Source: a candidate division KSB1 bacterium (lineage in GTDB: Bacteria; Zhuqueibacterota; Zhuqueibacteria; Residuimicrobiales; Krinioviventaceae). From it: a stretch of 64,000 bases of DNA. Made by a program: the position numbers and the translations under genes. The first letter of the stretch is position 1. Every line of letters begins with the position of its first letter. The DNA lies in NCBI GenBank assembly GCA_034521575.1, contig JAXHMJ010000005.1:62001-126000 (forward strand). The letters are read 5' to 3'. Of this stretch, positions 10,541-19,907 are shown piece after piece. The notes beneath the pieces were generated by a model. The model was not told where the DNA came from. It did not search any database and worked only from the letters and a program-made list of their open reading frames with translations.

Positions 10541-10755
10541 TATTCATCCTCCTGTTCATAGGGTAAAACTCTGCTGCCCAGGAACGTGAGCCCCACCAAT
10601 GCCAGAGTCAAAAAAAATGACAACCACAGGCTGTAGGGCATATTCAGGAAAAACGGATCACTCTGGCCGGCCGGAATGACCACCGGCGTAAACGTCAGGA
10701 CAACAATGACAATAACAGCCGCAACGCACATCATCCAGTATCGTTTGTTTTTCAT
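10540..10755 (-). CDS. Small two-helix membrane protein, probable accessory subunit of the SSS transporter
   Basis: 71 residues with two hydrophobic segments, about residues 8-28 and 42-60, joined by a proline-rich loop, and an acidic tail (YEQEDE). Its stop overlaps the SSS start by one base. Short DUF3311/YhdT-like proteins commonly precede SSS permeases and are thought to act with them. This assignment rests on size, topology and position rather than on a firm family match. Confidence 0.6.
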   Translation of the reverse strand: MKNKRYWMMCVAAVIVIVVLTFTPVVIPAGQSDPFFLNMPYSLWLSFFLTLALVGLTFLGSRVLPYEQEDE

Positions 10756-10781
10756 CGGTCCATCCTTTCAAAATTATAGAA

Positions 10782-11549
10782 TTACAGTCTCTGAATTGTC
10801 AGTCCGCCATCTATTTTAAACACCGAACCTGTCGAATAGGGAAAATCACATTTCGCGAGCGACACCACGGCCCGGGCTACATCAACGGGATATCCCCAGC
10901 GTTTTTGAACCGTAAGCCCCTCCGACAGCAGTTTATCATATTTTTCAGACACCGCAGCGGTCATATCCGTTTTAATAATTCCCGGCTGTATTTCGTAAAC
11001 CGGAATATCATAGTCTCCGAGTCGTGCTGCAAAGAGTTTGGTCATCATGGCAAGTCCGGCTTTACTGATACAGTACTCCCCCCTATTAACAGAAGCCACA
11101 GACGCAGAGATTGACGTAATGTTAATGATACAGCCGCTAAACTCGCTGTCACGGGTTTTGCAGTCAATCATCTGATTTGCCACGGATTGTGTCAGGAAAA
11201 AAGGACCCTGCAGATTGATTTTCAGCAGCCATTCAAAATCTTTTTCATAGACATTCAGAATATCTTTACGGCTGCGGGGCGCAACACCGGCATTATTGAC
11301 CAACACATGAATCCTGGCGAACTTTTTTACAACAGTCTTTAGCAGTCTTTTTCGGTCAGAGGCGCTGCTGATATCACAGGGGCAGTACAATACCTCGCGG
11401 CCGGTTTCCCGTAACTCTTGCAGCATTCCGCTTATCTCGTTTTCCGGCCGACGGCCGCAGAGCGCCAGATTAAAACCAGCTCGCGCCAGTTCCAGGGAAA
11501 TCCCATAGCCGATTCCTCGGCTGCCGCCGGTCACCAGCGCTATTTTCAT
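10782..11549 (-). CDS. Short-chain dehydrogenase/reductase (SDR)
   Basis: Classical SDR of 255 residues. It shows the NAD(P) motif TGGSRGIGYG at residue 7, NNAG near residue 87, catalytic Ser in ITSISASV, Tyr/Lys in YCISKAG and a C-terminal SVFKIDGGLTI. The start overlaps the stop of the flavin oxidoreductase gene (ATGA), so the two are coupled. The immediate redox partner and the SSS transporter suggest oxidation or reduction of a sugar or sugar acid. A KduD-like role (2-keto-3-deoxygluconate dehydrogenase) is possible given the GH88-like gene, but nothing in the sequence fixes the substrate. Confidence 0.82.
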   Translation of the reverse strand: MKIALVTGGSRGIGYGISLELARAGFNLALCGRRPENEISGMLQELRETGREVLYCPCDISSASDRKRLLKTVVKKFARIHVLVNNAGVAPRSRKDILNVYEKDFEWLLKINLQGPFFLTQSVANQMIDCKTRDSEFSGCIINITSISASVASVNRGEYCISKAGLAMMTKLFAARLGDYDIPVYEIQPGIIKTDMTAAVSEKYDKLLSEGLTVQKRWGYPVDVARAVVSLAKCDFPYSTGSVFKIDGGLTIQRL

Positions 11550-12671
11550 TGATGTTTCCTCATTTGCTGATACAAGTTTTTATAGTACAAATTATACATT
11601 GCACATCCATCATGATACTGTGCAAGCATCAATTTCGAGCACATGGAACAGGCCGTACACCAATTGATTGCTCTGTTATTGAGCAATTTTTCCGGCAGCA
11701 ACGGATCAGCAAAGGATTGACGACCCCATCCGATAAAATCAGTATATCCTTTTCTCAACATTTCATCTGCCCGTTCAACTCCCTCGCTCTGCAATACTGA
11801 ATACGCAGAACCAATAACACGCATTTCGGACTGGATGGAATTTAAAACATCTTTTACTGTTTTGGTATAGCGCAAATGATCAAGAGTCAGATGACGGGAG
11901 CCCTTAACGGGACGGGTCAGTTCGGACGTCACACCGGGAATCCCGGCGGACACATTCACAACCTGCATACCCAGTTGATGCAAGAGTCGAATCATGTCCA
12001 GCATTTCTGTGAGGTCTTCAACCAGCTCATCCGGGCCTGCAGTACCGCAGCCGCCGCGTATGCCTTCGTACAAAGAAATTCTGGAGCCCAGCACAAAATC
12101 ATTCGCTGAGCATTCAGACTGGATGGCTTTAACGCATTTCTTCAGGAACCGTGTTCTGTTTGAAAGGTCCACCCCATTTATCATCGCGGGTATTCGCCGG
12201 CCGCAGCATTTCGGCCCCGAAATAGCCATGGCACATTTTAAAATCCACACCATCGGCCCCGGCCCGGTGGGCGAGGAGAGCAGCATTTACAAAAAGATCA
12301 GCAATGCGCTCGATCTCGTCTGAAGAAAGGTAGCGGGCATCCGCCGGTCCTTGTGGACAAATCCGGACTTTTTCACTGAATCCGGGATTGCTGTTTTGGC
12401 CGGCATGCGTAATCTGGAACAGCAACACACAGTCGGGATGGATTGTTTTGACCGCCTGAACCAAACGCTTAAATCCGTCCAGATTTTTTTCATTTATGAT
12501 CATGCCGTGCCGACGGGCCATGGACTGTTGCGTAACAGACAATGCTTCCACCACAATGATTCCCCAGCCGCCGCTGGCAAGGGTTTTGTAACGCTCTATC
12601 GCCCGACTGGACACAGCACCTCCGGAATCGGCATCATTGGCTTCCATGGCCTGAGCAACAAATCGGTTCAA
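11546..12671 (-). CDS. NADH:flavin oxidoreductase (old yellow enzyme type) with C-terminal 4Fe-4S motif, frameshifted
   Basis: TIM-barrel flavoprotein resembling the N-terminal half of 2,4-dienoyl-CoA reductase and trimethylamine dehydrogenase. Visible are the start NRFVAQAMEANDADSGG, FQITHAGQNS, AHRAGADGVDFKMCHGYF and the late FIGWGRQSFADP. A cysteine cluster C-x2-C-x2-C-x11-C (CTACSMC...DGC) near the end suits a 4Fe-4S cluster. The protein stops there, so the FAD/NAD domain of the long members is absent. The frame changes near 12166-12175 after RDDKWGG and resumes LSNRTRFLKK. The N terminus probably extends about 15 residues beyond the TTG at 12671, to the GH88 stop, with no obvious start codon. 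Confidence 0.78.
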
Positions 12672-12722
12672 TGCTGTTTTTGCGCCTATGCTGCATGAAA
12701 TAGAGGTAATGGGGTTTACCGG

Positions 12723-14109
12723 TCAGGTTTCCATATTCAGACAATTAAAAAATGTATAATACGGTTTATTCAGAATTAAATGCTGCGTGTACAAAACGAG
12801 TTCGCGCATATGATAGTCCCCCCACATACAGGATTCGCCGTGAGCAACCGTACCTTTTTCAGGCACATAATCCCAGGCATTGGGCTGATGATAGATAGAA
12901 TGAAGAACAGGCCTAATTTATTACCGCATATACTACGATAGGGTTTATTCGAGCAGGCGATTACAGGAGCGTGAGACCGGCTTGAAAATACCGTTCCCCG
13001 GTCTTTGGCTCACCATTTTGTTTGAGGAAATGTCCGAGCCGAAGCAGGCCCTGGGCGGTAATCGCAGCAGCGGAACTGTCCACGGGTTCATATTTGTTAA
13101 ACGGATCGGCTTTCTGATCGAGATAATCGCCCAATTTATAAAGTTCGGGTGCCCCGGTATCCCAATACGGGATGCCATCTATGGGGTATTTTCGATATAA
13201 AAATCACAGGTCGCTTTGGCAGCTTTTAGCAGTATGGAATGGAATCGTTTTTTTGCGTCGGTATCCTGAAATTCGGAAGCATCCAGTGTATGCAGGAATT
13301 CGAGTTCTTCAGCGAATCCCAAAACCGCCAGGATAAACCGCGCGTCCAGGTGGTAAATCCGGAATACCCCTGCTGACTATTGGGGCAGCGATAATATCAT
13401 CATTGATATTAAATATACATTCATGCGCGGTTCTGCCGTACACACTGACCCAGCGATCACGGCCTTGTCCGTAAAACACGCAATACCGTGCTGTTGATTC
13501 GAGATGTTGAAGCGCACGATTCAATAGCGATATTTTTTCATCGTGCTCGCCGGGCAAATAGTGTCCCAGCGCATGCCCCAACATCAAAATCCGGCAGGTT
13601 CGAACTGTATCCACAAACAATGAATGCGGCCCGTTAAAAGAATACATGAATCCGCCATTCTCAATTTGTGTCCAGCGGCCGGCCTGTACAGCAGCAGAAA
13701 GCTTGAGCGCGAGTTCGTAATACCGGCGTTCCCAGGGATTATACTCGATCTGTTCTTCTGCCATCAGTCTGAGCAGATTACCGAATGTGCTGACAGTATT
13801 AAGATCCATAGTCATAAACGCATATCAACTCACATGGATCGGCATTTTTTCAATGGTATTGGTTTTACCGATCTCCAAAAAGACTGCATCATCCGGCGTG
13901 GTCTGGAGGGCGCTGCCGTATTGAAAGCCCTGGGTCCATTCCGTCCAGCCGCGCGATGTATATTTGCCTTGACGGGTAAAGACCGGAGCTCCCTGCTTTG
14001 TATCTAATTCTTGCTCAATCAACAGGATCTTTTGGGCGGATAACGGCCAAAACCTTTGGATTTTTTCTTGTAAACGAGACAAGATCAGATCATAATCGAT
14101 TTTTAGCAT
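12723..14109 (-). pseudogene. GH88/GH105-like unsaturated uronyl hydrolase, disrupted by several frame breaks
   Basis: ATG 14109, preceded by GAGG, opens MLKIDYDLILSRLQEKIQRF. In successive frames one can read the family landmarks WTEWTQGFQYGSAL, NTVSTFGNLLRLMAEEQIEY, CPNSQQGYSGFTTWTRGLSW, GIPYWDTGAPELYKLGDYLD, DSSAAAITAQGLLRLGHFL, HSIYHQPNAWDYVPEKGTVA and ESCMWGDYHMRELVLY, ending at a TGA at 12723-12725. These are typical of unsaturated glucuronyl/rhamnogalacturonyl hydrolases, which release 4-deoxy-unsaturated uronate from lyase products. At least six indels are needed (near 13825, 13805, 13395, 13325, 13180 and 12900-12960). Motif order and spacing are preserved, so sequencing error is as likely as decay. 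It heads the leftward sugar operon. Confidence 0.68.
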
Positions 14110-14132
14110 AAACAATGACCTCGGAATGATAA

Positions 14133-14158
14133 AGGTATGGTCTTTTTTTGCTATACCT
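14133..14158. promoter_or_regulatory. Inverted repeat over the start of the leftward sugar operon
   Basis: AGGTAT (14133-14138) and ATACCT (14153-14158) are perfect 6-base arms 14 bases apart. They cover the predicted transcription start of the promoter at 14162-14189, a usual place for a repressor. The arms differ from the repeat at 6162-6175, so common control by the LacI protein is not shown. Confidence 0.3.
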
Positions 14159-14161
14159 GTA

Positions 14162-14189
14162 AATATAACAATTTTGTAAAAAAGTGCAA
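14162..14189 (-). promoter_or_regulatory. Sigma-70-like promoter of the GH88-OYE-SDR-SSS operon
   Basis: On the minus strand TTGCAC (14189-14184), a 16-base spacer and TATATT (14167-14162) predict a start near 14154 and a leader of about 45 bases before ATG 14109. Confidence 0.55.
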
Positions 14190-14259
14190 TCTTAATTATC
14201 AAAATGTTAAACACAGCCCGGGTTTAATACGCATTGTCCTACAGATTTGAAAAATGAAC

Positions 14260-14288
14260 TTGAAATTTAGCAAATTCTACCGTATGTT
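14260..14288 (+). promoter_or_regulatory. Sigma-70-like promoter upstream of fni
   Basis: TTGAAA (14260-14265), a 17-base spacer and TATGTT (14283-14288) place a start near 14295, about 78 bases before ATG 14373. Confidence 0.5.
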
Positions 14289-14372
14289 AAAGCAGACTCT
14301 ACAACAAACAGAGAAAACCGCCCCAAAACAACGGCATTGGCCAGTCATTCCCAGAAACAAAAGCGGGATTTT

Positions 14373-15425
14373 ATGACAGATCATGTAAACAAACGCAAAA
14401 TGGAACATATCGACATTATCATGAATGACGGAGGAACTGATCGTGACAAAAGATACTGGGACAATATTCAATTGGTGAACCGGGCTCTGCCGCAGCTTGA
14501 TCTCGACAAAATAGACACCTCTGTTCATTTTTTGAGAAAACGCTGTTCGTTTCCCCTCATTATCTCATCCATGACCGGCGGCGAACATGACCAAATGGAA
14601 ACCATTAACCGGAATCTTGCCAGAGCTGCAGAGTCGACGAACGTCGCTCTGGCTGTCGGATCGCAGCGTGTAATGTTTACCGCGCCCAACTCGAAAAAAA
14701 GTTTTAAATTGCGCAGGAACGCTCCCACCGCGCCGCTCATTGCCAACCTGGGCGGCGTGCAGCTGAATTACGGATTTGATGAGAATCACTGCCGCCAGGC
14801 GGTTGATATTTTAAAAGCAGATGCCTTGTATCTGCACCTGAATCCCCTGCAGGAGGCGGTTCAGCCGGAAGGCGATACGAATTTTGCTCATTTAGCGGAA
14901 AAAATCAGGGAAATCGGCCGGTCTTTACACGTTCCGGTGATCCTTAAAGAAGTGGGCGCCGGGGTGTCCGCCAAAGATGCACAATTGGCCATAGATGCCG
15001 GAATCCGCTATATTGACGTAGCCGGACGCGGCGGCACGTCCTGGAGCCGGATTGAAAATTCGCGTTTTCCCCGTTCCGAACAACTGGGTTTGGTATTTCA
15101 GGACTGGGGGCTTCCGACACCCGCAGCGCTCAGGCAGTTGAAACCGATGCGCAATCAGTGTACGTTGATCGCCTCGGGCGGCATACGCACCGGCATTGAT
15201 ATGGCCAAAGCCGTCATTCTGGGCGCCGGCATGCGCGGTATTGCCGGCCCGTTTTTGAAATATGCCGGCGAATCGGCGGAACGCGTCATCCAATATATCA
15301 ACAAACTGAAAACGGAATTTCAAATTTCCATGTTCCTTCTCGGTCAGGCCTCCGTCTCTGAGTTAAAAGGCAATGAAACCCTGATCGTTTCTGATCCGTT
15401 CAAACAATATGACACAAACAAATAA
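14373..15425 (+). CDS. fni: Type 2 isopentenyl-diphosphate delta-isomerase
   Basis: FMN- and NADPH-dependent enzyme that interconverts isopentenyl and dimethylallyl diphosphate. Visible family motifs are KRKMEHIDI at the N terminus, PLIISSMTGGEHD, ANLGGVQLNYG, LHLNPLQEAVQPEGDTNF, the FMN site region YIDVAGRGGTSWS and IASGGIRTG. ATG 14373 is chosen over a TTG 36 bases upstream; it is preceded by GCGGGA and gives the usual family length of about 350 residues. The polyprenyl synthase at 18.7 kb uses its products. Its stop overlaps the following glycosyltransferase start by 17 bases. Confidence 0.92.
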   Translation: MTDHVNKRKMEHIDIIMNDGGTDRDKRYWDNIQLVNRALPQLDLDKIDTSVHFLRKRCSFPLIISSMTGGEHDQMETINRNLARAAESTNVALAVGSQRVMFTAPNSKKSFKLRRNAPTAPLIANLGGVQLNYGFDENHCRQAVDILKADALYLHLNPLQEAVQPEGDTNFAHLAEKIREIGRSLHVPVILKEVGAGVSAKDAQLAIDAGIRYIDVAGRGGTSWSRIENSRFPRSEQLGLVFQDWGLPTPAALRQLKPMRNQCTLIASGGIRTGIDMAKAVILGAGMRGIAGPFLKYAGESAERVIQYINKLKTEFQISMFLLGQASVSELKGNETLIVSDPFKQYDTNK

Positions 15426-16299
15426 ACCGGCCGATCAGCCGCTGCGGGTTTCCGTCATTATTCCCAGCTATAATCGGTCACATCTGACCGTACAGGCTGT
15501 ATACTGGGTGCTGAATCGAATCCGATCCGGCTGATGAGATCATTGTGGTTGACGATGGTTCCACCGATCATACCGGAGCCGCTCTCTGTAAATTCAGCGA
15601 TCAAATCCGATATTCCTACCAGGAAAACCGGGGCGTCGCTGCAGCAAGAGCAGTCATGGCATTCAAAAGGCTCGACATCATCGGCTGGCATTTCTGGATT
15701 CGGATGATCTATGGAGCGTGGATAAACTGGCGCTACAGCGGCGGGCGCTGCAAAATAATCCCGATTATAAACTATGTTATACCGGCGAACACTGGCTGCG
15801 CCACGGAAAGGCGGTCAATCCGCGCAAGCAGCGGCGAAAATATAACGGATGGATTTATCATCAATGCCTGCCGGCCTGTATTGTGGCGGCATCATCTGTA
15901 CTGATCCATAGACGTGTCTTTGAAACGGTTGGGTTGTTTGATGAAAGCCTGCCCGCATGCGAAGATTACGAATTGTGGCTGCGCATCGCGCTGCACTATC
16001 CGTTCCTGTATCTGCCGCATGCCTGCATTCTGAAACAGCTGGGAAGCTGGCCGAGCCTCTCGACGCAATACGGCCTGGACCGCTACCGCATTCAGGCCTT
16101 GTCCGGTCTGCTGAGCAACCATTTAACGGACCTTCAGAGCGAAGCAACGCGTGAAACACTTTTGCAAAAATGCCGCATTTATGCTCAGGGATGCTCCAGA
16201 CATCAAAAGCCCCGGGAAGCGAAATGGGCCATGACCATTGCATGTAAATCAACCAAAACGGCGGGAAATTTCTATCACCCGTTTCCGGAGCCGGAATAG
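15409..16299 (+). CDS. Family 2 glycosyltransferase (two frameshifts)
   Basis: GT-A fold glycosyltransferase of about 297 residues. The start gives [20 protein letters not shown], followed after a break (about 15513-15535) by [18 protein letters not shown]. After a second break (near 15650) come [18 protein letters not shown] and the acceptor-side motif [19 protein letters not shown]. The VDDGSTD and DSDD motifs bind nucleotide-sugar and metal. No transmembrane segment is seen, so it acts in the cytoplasm or at the membrane face. It overlaps fni by 17 bases and is presumably co-transcribed. Acceptor and sugar are unknown. Confidence 0.82.
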
Positions 16300-16350
16300 T
16301 TCCGCATGTTTTATAATTCAATTCATGTATAACAATTGGAAAGAGAGACC

Positions 16351-17251
16351 GTGAAATATTTTACATTGACACTTTTTTTACTGGGTACAAGCCTTTCGAC
16401 AAAAGCAAAGCCTGAAATCCCGCAATATACCTGGGGCGATCTGTCGGCGCAACGTCAATACCCGAAATCCTGCAAACTTTTAGCGGATAACGGGGTGACC
16501 TGGTGCCTGTTTGTCTCCAATTATTTAGGATTCTACGAATTTTGGGCTGCAAACTCGACGGACGGCGAGAACTGGAGTCAGGCGCTGTACACCGGCATCC
16601 CTCTTCTACCTCGGAAAAATATCTCTGCCCGGGTCACGCTCCCGCATTTCATTGTCCAGTATGACAGCGTCGAAAAGCGTCTTTCCTATCTGGATTATTT
16701 GCGAAACGGTTCAAATGCAGATACAAAAATGTTCAGAGTAACCAAATCGGCATTGCTCGGCGATTCGGATTTGGACGGTTGGAGCGATCTGGTTGAGAGC
16801 CGCATCTGGACGGACCTGCAAAACGCGGACACGGACGGGGACGGCGTCATTGATCGCTTCGACAGCAATCCTCTGGCGGCCGAACCGGACACCTTGACCC
16901 TGGAACAAAGACTGCACAAATATATCATAGAACAGGAACTCGGGTTATACGACACGCATCAGCTGGTCATTGTCGAACAAACCCACGGCAGCATGCAGTA
17001 CAAACGGCAATCCGGTCTGATTCTCAGTCTGCCGCCGGAAGACTGCGATGAATGGATTCAGCTTTACGGTCCGGGGGTTCCGATTATTACATGCCATGTG
17101 GGAAGGCATCAATAAAAAGATGTACAATGTCGAATTTCAATTTTATGTGGATAAAGATGATGCCTGGGGGTATAAAGCCGGTTATCGAAGGATTGAACGC
17201 ATTGATGAATGGTTCGAGTGGAGGCGTCGTGAATGGTTTGCCGAACCGTAA
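16351..17251 (+). CDS. Exported protein with a thrombospondin type 3-like calcium-binding repeat (frameshifted)
   Basis: GTG 16351 after GGAAAGAGAG gives a signal peptide (VKYFTLTLFLLGTSLSTKA). The N-terminal 120 residues resemble sialidase/exo-repeat beta strands (FWAANSTDGENWSQALY) but no firm family is recognised. A calcium-binding motif DSDLDGWSDLVE...ADTDGDGVIDRFDSNP lies around residues 140-175. The frame is lost near 17085-17092 and continues LHAMWEGINKKMYNVEFQFY to the stop at 17251. A calcium-stabilised secreted protein is a reasonable reading; the function is unknown. Confidence 0.6.
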
Positions 17252-17326
17252 AATCTGTGCATATTATTAAAAGTTATGTATAGATCGTAATCCCGTTATT
17301 CACTTTCATCGTTGGCTTTGGATTCC

Positions 17327-18498
17327 TCATCCCGCCTGGCGGCTGCCGGCATAGAGTTCGTATTTCAGCAGCCGTGATTCAATATCCCCGTTGAAAAACA
17401 CGTATTTTCTTTGCGGTTTCAGACCGATCTCGGGCGCCAGTTTTAAATTACCGGTAAACACATAGCCGCTATATCCGGCGCAATTTTGTTTCATAAAATC
17501 GCCGATGCGTTTGTACAGGGATTTGAGCTGATTTTGCTGCTGCAAACGCATGCCGTAGCCGGGATTGAAACACGATACATCCTTTACCCGGAGGAATGGG
17601 GGTTTCTGCAAAGTCACAAACCTGGAACTGGAGCAAATGATCCACACCTGCGTTCCTGGCATTTTTTTCAGCGGCTTTAACGGCGTGCGCGTCCCGATCG
17701 GACACAATAATCTTGTTTGGCAGAGTTTCTTGAATGTCCTGTTTCAGGGAATCGCACAATGCGTTGTAATGATCGCGGGTAAATCCTTTAATATGCTGAA
17801 AGCCGAAATTATCACGAGTCAATCCCGGCGCTTTGTTCGCCGCTTTGAGCGCGGCTTTCAATAGCCAGGGTCCCGCTGCCGCACATAGGATTGACGAACG
17901 GCTCGTTGATATCCCATCCGGTGGCGGAAACCACTGCAGCGGCCAGAGATTCCTGCATCGGCGCCTTGAGCGGAATTTTTCGGTATCCCCGTTTTGTCAA
18001 CGGCTCTCCGGACGTGTCCAGGTAAATTGAATATGAATTGTCGTGCCAGTATAAAAAGACAACCGTCCGGTCGCGCGACGGCCCGGAATCCGGACGCCGT
18101 CCATAGATCTGTTTCATGCGATCAACGATTGCATCCTTTGCTTTCATATTGGCAAAGCGTGTGTCCCGAATGGACGGATGCATGACTGATGACGTGACAC
18201 TGATATACCCATCCACATCCAGATAATTCTCCCATTTGACCTGCCTGACCGCCTGATACAGATCATAGGGAGATTGGGCGGTTCCGGACTCTAACTGCAG
18301 CAGCACCCGGTAAGCGGTGCGCAGTTTCATATTCAGCAGAATCGCATCTTTGAGCGTGCCGCGGATGAAAACGCCAAGTTTGAGTTCCTCGTCGATGTGG
18401 TATCCGAGACCGCGAAGTTCTGCGGCCAGCCAGGGCGTTACAGCTTTGGCGCAGGTAATCAACAGAGGAGCGTTTTTATAATACAAATGATTTTGCAT
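17327..18498 (-). CDS. THUMP-domain 23S rRNA (guanine-N2) methyltransferase, RlmL-like (two frameshifts)
   Basis: An N-terminal THUMP RNA-binding region (about residues 50-170) precedes a UPF0020-type methylase. Visible are PFVNPMCGSGTLAIE (SAM binding), IIVSDRDAHAVKAAEKNA and a catalytic NPGYGMRL in place of the usual N-P-P-Y-G. Two extra bases, in AAA at 17856-17858 and in TTT/AAA at 17568-17570, break the frame; removing them gives one protein of about 390 residues ending at 17327. Its target is expected to be a guanine of 23S rRNA. Length and domain order fit RlmL without the C-terminal RlmK half. It shares a strand and close spacing with the polyprenyl synthase pair. Confidence 0.8.
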
Positions 18499-18510
18499 GA
18501 CATGATTCCA

Positions 18511-18729
18511 TTAACGATTACTGACAATATGCAGCAACAACAAGTACAATAGCCAGATCACAACAAACAACCGCATCCCCAGCCACAGGGTTTTGCCGCT
18601 CTCTTTGATCTCTTTTTTAAACGCGCCCTCTTCGAACAGCTTTCCGCGAAGTATCAGAGAAATGAGCCGCGAAGCCATAAAGGCCATTAACAGCAGAATA
18701 AGAATCCAGAAAAAATAACGCATAATCAA
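18511..18729 (-). CDS. Small membrane protein of unknown function
   Basis: 72 residues with two hydrophobic helices (about residues 4-28 and 48-68) joined by a charged segment (KLFEEGAFKKEIKESGKTL). The start overlaps the stop of the polyprenyl synthase gene (TGATTATG), and 12 bases separate it from the THUMP methylase. No family is recognised; it is supported by start/stop coupling and a membrane-like composition. Confidence 0.5.
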   Translation of the reverse strand: MIMRYFFWILILLLMAFMASRLISLILRGKLFEEGAFKKEIKESGKTLWLGMRLFVVIWLLYLLLLHIVSNR

Positions 18730-19706
18730 AAAGTACGATGTTCAATGAGTTTCACCAGATCTTCCAGCGACTGTCTGGCTGAGTTTAACGGAAAATGGTA
18801 CAGGGCCTGTTTCGCATCCACGAGAGCGGTCTGTATTTCCGACTGGGCGGCTTTGATCGTTCCAATGTCCCTGAGAATATCATAAACTTTACGAATACTG
18901 TTCGGATCCGAGTTGAGAGCATCCAGCGCCGGAGTCATTTGCCGGCGCTGTTCGCTGTTCATATTCTCGTTCATGTGCAGTACCAGAAATGTCTTTTTCC
19001 CGTTGATCATATCGCTGCCCACATCTTTTCCGAGCACAGACTCTTCAGCAGAGACATCCAAAAGATCATCCTGTATCTGAAACGCCCGACCGATCGCCAT
19101 ACCATACTGGTGCATGGCATTTTTTTGCTCGGATGACGCGCCGGCCAGATAAACACCGCTTTCGCAGGCAAGTGCAAAAAGCCGCGCGGTTTTCTTGTCA
19201 ATCATATCAAAATATTCCAGCAATGTCACATCATCACGCGTTTCGAATGACATGTCCATCATCTGGCCTTCACAAATCGCGAGAATCGCGCGGGAAAAGT
19301 CAAACATCAAGCCAGGCAGGAGTTTAGAAGACACAAAGGAAAGGGCTTCATAGCACTTGACCAGCATCGCATCACCGGCCAGAATCGCCACATTCTCATC
19401 CCAGCGTTTATAAACGGTTTCTTTTCCGCGCCGCAGTTCATCCCGGTCCATAATATCATCATGCACCAGTGTAAAATTATGCAAAATTTCCACAGCGGCA
19501 GCGGCATCGAGCACGCTCTGATCCGGGTCCGAGAGCAGCTGATATGTCAGATACAGGAGAACCGGACGCAGGCGTTTTCCGCCGGTATCCAAAGCATAAT
19601 GCACAGGACTGTACAATAAAGTGCCTTGTTCCGACTGCAGACGTTCAAATATTTGCGCTTGTATCGCAGTTTTGATAAATTCTACAGTATCTTTAAAATC
19701 TTTCAC
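18726..19706 (-). CDS. Polyprenyl diphosphate synthase (geranylgeranyl/octaprenyl type)
   Basis: Trans-isoprenyl diphosphate synthase of 326 residues. The first aspartate-rich motif is HDDIMDRDELRRGKETVY around residue 90 and the second is FQIQDDLLDV around residue 215; GGKRLRP near residue 40 binds diphosphate. It condenses isopentenyl units into the side chain of quinones or carrier lipids. The residues before the first aspartate motif, which set chain length, were not interpreted. The downstream membrane protein and THUMP methylase are in the same orientation. The 200 bases upstream to the efflux operon hold no gene but contain a hairpin at 19877. Confidence 0.9.
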   Translation of the reverse strand: MKDFKDTVEFIKTAIQAQIFERLQSEQGTLLYSPVHYALDTGGKRLRPVLLYLTYQLLSDPDQSVLDAAAAVEILHNFTLVHDDIMDRDELRRGKETVYKRWDENVAILAGDAMLVKCYEALSFVSSKLLPGLMFDFSRAILAICEGQMMDMSFETRDDVTLLEYFDMIDKKTARLFALACESGVYLAGASSEQKNAMHQYGMAIGRAFQIQDDLLDVSAEESVLGKDVGSDMINGKKTFLVLHMNENMNSEQRRQMTPALDALNSDPNSIRKVYDILRDIGTIKAAQSEIQTALVDAKQALYHFPLNSARQSLEDLVKLIEHRTF

Positions 19707-19876
19707 AAAAGGTCCTTGTTTTTAAGATGTAAAGTTACAATACACAGAGGAGAGAATCAAGCCTTTATTGGAGGGAATTGTAAAGACGGAACGAGAAATA
19801 ACAGATCATGAGACGGTAAGATGAGAATGGATACGGGTTGATTGAAATATCGAATCAAAAAAGACAGGCTAAAGGC

Positions 19877-19899
19877 GCTTGCCGGTAAAACCGGCAAGC
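19877..19899 (-). terminator. Hairpin after the efflux operon
   Basis: GCTTGCCGGT and ACCGGCAAGC form a perfect 10-base stem around a three-base loop, nine bases beyond the stop of the last permease gene. No strong U-tract follows, so efficiency is uncertain. Confidence 0.55.
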
Positions 19900-19907
19900 T
19901 GAATATT

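Noticed and set aside
10782-11549. Second fabG
   Set aside because: SDR motifs are general; the context is a sugar locus and the true fabG lies in the fab operon at 39.2 kb.
12723-14109. The GH88 region as four separate small genes
   Set aside because: The pieces share family motifs in the right order and together give one hydrolase of normal length, so they are treated as one broken gene.
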